Positions 6,836 to 8,889 of a stretch of 8,889 nt of DNA are shown piece by piece (the stretch's first letter is position 1; every line of letters begins with the position of its first letter). The stretch covers positions 1 through 8,889 of the forward strand of contig JABITU010000110.1 in the NCBI GenBank assembly GCA_018668195.1, given 5' to 3'. The position numbers and the translations under genes are program-made. The notes below the pieces were generated by a model. The model was not told where the DNA came from. It saw only the letters and a list, made by a program, of their open reading frames with translations, and did no database searches. Source of the DNA: Tateyamaria sp. (GTDB lineage Bacteria > Pseudomonadota > Alphaproteobacteria > Rhodobacterales > Rhodobacteraceae).

Positions 6836-7434
6836 ACGCTTCTTCTGACGAAACGCGTGCCATCTATGCGCGTCAGGCAGTCGCCTATGACACCAAACGC
6901 TCGCGCGCGCTGTTCGAGGCTCGGTGGCTGGCGCGGTTTTCTGCCTGCCTGCCAGCGTGCGCCCGCGTTCTGGATTTGGGGTGCGGTGCCGGCGAGCCGA
7001 TTGCGCGTTGGTTCATTGCCGAGGGCTTTAGGGTCACCGGCATCGATTTCGCTGAGCCGATGCTAGGCTTAGCACGCGCGCGCTGGCCGGATGGCGATTG
7101 GCGGCACGTGGATATGAAGCAGCTTGAGCTGGGTGAAACATTTGACGGAATCATCGCCTGGAACAGCTTTTTTCATCTGCGTCCTGACGAACAACGAATG
7201 TGTATAGGGCGCATGGCAAAGCATCTGGAGCAGGGCGGGTCAGTCTTGCTTACAGTTGGCCATAAGGCCGGCGAAGTTAGTGGCACGGTTGGTGGCGAGC
7301 CCGTTTATCACGCGTCACTTTCACCGGCTGAATATGCAATATGCCTTGAGCAAAACGGCCTCCGCCTGACTGGATTTCTGGCCGAGGACCCTGAGACAAA
7401 CAATCATAGCGTCCTGATGGCGCGCAAAGAGTAG
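6823..7434 (+). CDS. Class I SAM-dependent methyltransferase
   Basis: A 203-residue small-molecule-type methyltransferase with a Rossmann-like fold. SAM-binding motif I is VLDLGCGAG (49-57). The acidic residue ending strand 2 is Asp75 (GIDFAEPM), Asp97 (HVDMKQL) fits the adenine-contacting position, and IIAWNSFFHL (110-119) is the strand 4 region. The end, NNHSVLMARKE, is typical of small SAM methyltransferases of the UbiE/Methyltransf_11-25 type. The substrate cannot be predicted. The start lies inside the last codons of the bicupin gene (13-base overlap), and no alternative start lies near the N-terminus. The MetE-like gene follows after 10 bases. Placement between a bicupin and a MetE-like protein suggests it methylates, or helps process, a pathway intermediate. 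This is inference. Confidence 0.88.
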   Translation: MDRVNASSDETRAIYARQAVAYDTKRSRALFEARWLARFSACLPACARVLDLGCGAGEPIARWFIAEGFRVTGIDFAEPMLGLARARWPDGDWRHVDMKQLELGETFDGIIAWNSFFHLRPDEQRMCIGRMAKHLEQGGSVLLTVGHKAGEVSGTVGGEPVYHASLSPAEYAICLEQNGLRLTGFLAEDPETNNHSVLMARKE

Positions 7435-7437
7435 GAG
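7434..7437 (+). promoter_or_regulatory. Ribosome binding site supporting a TTG start at 7445
   Basis: GGAG overlaps the last base of the methyltransferase stop and lies 7 bases before TTG 7445. The codons after this TTG encode the conserved N-terminus TILTTHVGSLPR, so a later start would delete family-conserved residues. Confidence 0.65.
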
Positions 7438-7444
7438 AGCCGAT

Positions 7445-8569
7445 TTGACCATCCTCACAACCCATGTGGGCAGTTTGCCCCGGACCCAAGAGGTCGTCGA
7501 TTTCATCTTTGCCCGCGAACGCGAAGAGCCTTACGATGCAGCTGCCTTTGATGCTGCCATGACCCAAGCAGTTTGCGCTACTGTGGCCCAGCAAGTTGCT
7601 GCAGGTGTCGATATCGTCAGCGATGGTGAAACGTCCAAGATCAGCTATGCGACCTATGTCAAAGACCGCTACACCGGCTTTTCCGGAGACAGCCCGCGCA
7701 ACGCCCCTGCTGATCTCAAGCAATTTCCAACCTTTTTGAAACGCTTGGCGGATGATGGGGGCACCCCGCAATATGCGCGGCCTATGTGCACTGGCGATGT
7801 ACGCAGCAAAGGTCAGGGTGAATTGGAAAAGGATATTGCAAACCTCAAGGCGGGGATGGCTGAACATGGGGCCGAGCGCGGGTTCATGAACGCGGCATCG
7901 CCCGGCGTGATCTCGTTATTTCTGCAAAATGACCACTACCCGACCCGAGATGCATATTTAGCGGCGCTGGCCGACGCGATGAAGACCGAATACGAGACCA
8001 TCGTGGGTGCGGGGCTTGATTTGCAGCTGGACTGTCCTGACCTTGCGCTTAGCCGTCACATGTTGTTTGCCGATTTGTCGGATGCAGAGTTTATCAAAAT
8101 CGCCGATGCGCATGTAGAAGCTTTGAACTACGCGTTATCGGATGTACCCGCAGAAAAGGTTCGTATTCATATCTGTTGGGGCAATTACGAAGGGCCGCAC
8201 ACCTGCGATATTGGCATGGACGCGGTCTTTTCGACGTTAATGAGTACCAAATCCCGCTATGTCCTGTTTGAAACATCGAATCCCCGCCACGCCCATGAAT
8301 GGACTGTGTTCCGCGATCGCAAGACTGAGATTCCTGATGACAAGGTGCTGGTGCCCGGTGTGGTCGACACCACAACCAACTTTGTCGAACACCCAAAAGT
8401 CGTGTCACAGCGTATTGAACGTTTTACAGATATCGTGGGATCGGATCGTGTGATCGCAGGCAGCGATTGTGGTTTTGGCACATTTGCGGGCTTTGGTGCA
8501 GTTGATCCCGATATCGCCTATGCCAAGCTCAGGGCCTTGTCCGAGGGTGCCGGTTTGGTAGAGGGTTGA
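7445..8569 (+). CDS. MetE-like cobalamin-independent methionine synthase II family protein
   Basis: A 374-residue protein equivalent to the C-terminal catalytic barrel of MetE. It lacks MetE's N-terminal half, which makes full-length MetE about 750 residues. The family includes short 'core' methionine synthases and epoxyalkane:coenzyme M transferase, all of which activate a thiol on zinc. The four zinc ligands of MetE have counterparts: His242 and Cys244 (IHICWGN), Glu276 (VLFETSNP) and Cys342 (GSDCGFGTF). Also seen are THVGSLPR (6-13), VSDGE (58-62) and QLDCPDLA (194-201). Translation starts at TTG. It probably moves a methyl or alkyl group to or from a thiol such as homocysteine or a low-molecular-weight thiol; the donor is unknown. 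No corrinoid protein is in view. The preceding SAM methyltransferase is 10 bases upstream, and the RraA-like gene starts 3 bases after the stop. Confidence 0.9.
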   Translation: MTILTTHVGSLPRTQEVVDFIFAREREEPYDAAAFDAAMTQAVCATVAQQVAAGVDIVSDGETSKISYATYVKDRYTGFSGDSPRNAPADLKQFPTFLKRLADDGGTPQYARPMCTGDVRSKGQGELEKDIANLKAGMAEHGAERGFMNAASPGVISLFLQNDHYPTRDAYLAALADAMKTEYETIVGAGLDLQLDCPDLALSRHMLFADLSDAEFIKIADAHVEALNYALSDVPAEKVRIHICWGNYEGPHTCDIGMDAVFSTLMSTKSRYVLFETSNPRHAHEWTVFRDRKTEIPDDKVLVPGVVDTTTNFVEHPKVVSQRIERFTDIVGSDRVIAGSDCGFGTFAGFGAVDPDIAYAKLRALSEGAGLVEG

Positions 8570-8572
8570 GAC

Positions 8573-8889
8573 ATGGATGACGCCCTGCACAGACTACTGA
8601 AATCGGTTGATACGCCCACTATTTGTAACGCTATCGAGGTAGCGCAGGGGCAACGAGGTTTCAATGGGTTTACCCGCGGCACCATGCTCGCCTCTGACGC
8701 GGATGGGGTTATGGTGGGCCACGCCCGCACTGCACGTATCCGCGCCGTTGCCCCTCCGACCGAGGCGGCAGATGTGATCAAGGCGCGGCGCATGGCCTAT
8801 TACAAATACATGTCCGAAGGGGCGCGACCCGCGGTCTGTGTCGTGCAAGACCTTGATGTGCCGGGGGCTATTGGCGCTTATTGGGGTGA
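8573..8889 (+). CDS. RraA/HMG aldolase family protein (3' end outside window)
   Basis: The first 105 codons of a gene that runs off the window; family members are usually about 200-240 residues. The N-terminus (SVDTPTICNAIE, residues 11-22) is typical of RraA-fold proteins. So are the strand MVGHARTARI (47-56) and the segment VVQDLDVPGAIGAYWG (90-105), which leads into the family's conserved Gly-Ala-x-Trp-Gly motif. The family covers 4-hydroxy-4-methyl-2-oxoglutarate aldolase/oxaloacetate decarboxylase enzymes, which need a divalent metal, and RraA, the inhibitor of RNase E. The metal- and substrate-binding Arg-Asp region lies beyond the window, so the two cannot be told apart. In a catabolic cluster, a terminal aldolase or decarboxylase releasing pyruvate is the likelier role (inference). 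It starts 3 bases after the MetE-like stop, so it is in the same operon. Confidence 0.85.
   Translation, partial: MDDALHRLLKSVDTPTICNAIEVAQGQRGFNGFTRGTMLASDADGVMVGHARTARIRAVAPPTEAADVIKARRMAYYKYMSEGARPAVCVVQDLDVPGAIGAYWG

Overview
The window looks like a chromosomal stretch of an alphaproteobacterium, most likely a marine Rhodobacterales (Roseobacter-type) organism. This rests on mid-50s GC content by eye, tightly packed same-strand genes joined by ATGA/TGATG overlaps, and the kinds of protein present. It is an inference, because no rRNA or taxonomic marker is in view. Everything reads on the plus strand. I see no tRNA, rRNA, CRISPR array, insertion sequence, phage gene or transporter.

Layout. 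(1) Positions 2-154 are the last 50 codons of a tandem SnoaL/NTF2-like protein cut by the window edge. (2) At 165-1493 lies a histidinol-dehydrogenase-fold enzyme (HisD/HpsN type). (3) After a gap of about 200 bases comes a block of four genes joined by 4-base ATGA or 1-base overlaps: a tandem SnoaL/NTF2-like protein (1696-2745), a short-chain dehydrogenase (2742-3503), a LacI-family regulator (3503-4522) and another tandem NTF2-like protein (4519-5502). (4) A 349-base non-coding gap (5503-5851) carries a 10-bp hairpin and a LacI-type operator-like palindrome (AAACGTTT). (5) A second block follows: a bicupin protein (5852-6835), a class I SAM-dependent methyltransferase (6823-7434), a short MetE-like zinc methyl/thiol transferase (7445-8569) and the start of an RraA/HMG-aldolase-family protein (8573 to the window end).

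How the genes may work together (inference). The set reads as a LacI-controlled catabolic cluster for a small organic molecule, probably hydroxylated and perhaps methylated. The HisD-type enzyme could oxidise a primary alcohol to a carboxylate. The SDR could oxidise a secondary alcohol. The NTF2-fold proteins could be cyclases, dehydratases or isomerases. The bicupin may act on a ring or enol intermediate. The methyltransferase and MetE-like protein may handle a methyl or thiol group. The RraA-type protein may be a final aldolase or decarboxylase giving pyruvate or oxaloacetate. I cannot name the substrate, and I do not recognise the whole set as a characterised pathway. The HisD-type enzyme plus SDR is reminiscent of sulfopropanediol (DHPS) oxidation, but no sulfonate lyase or sulfonate transporter is in view.
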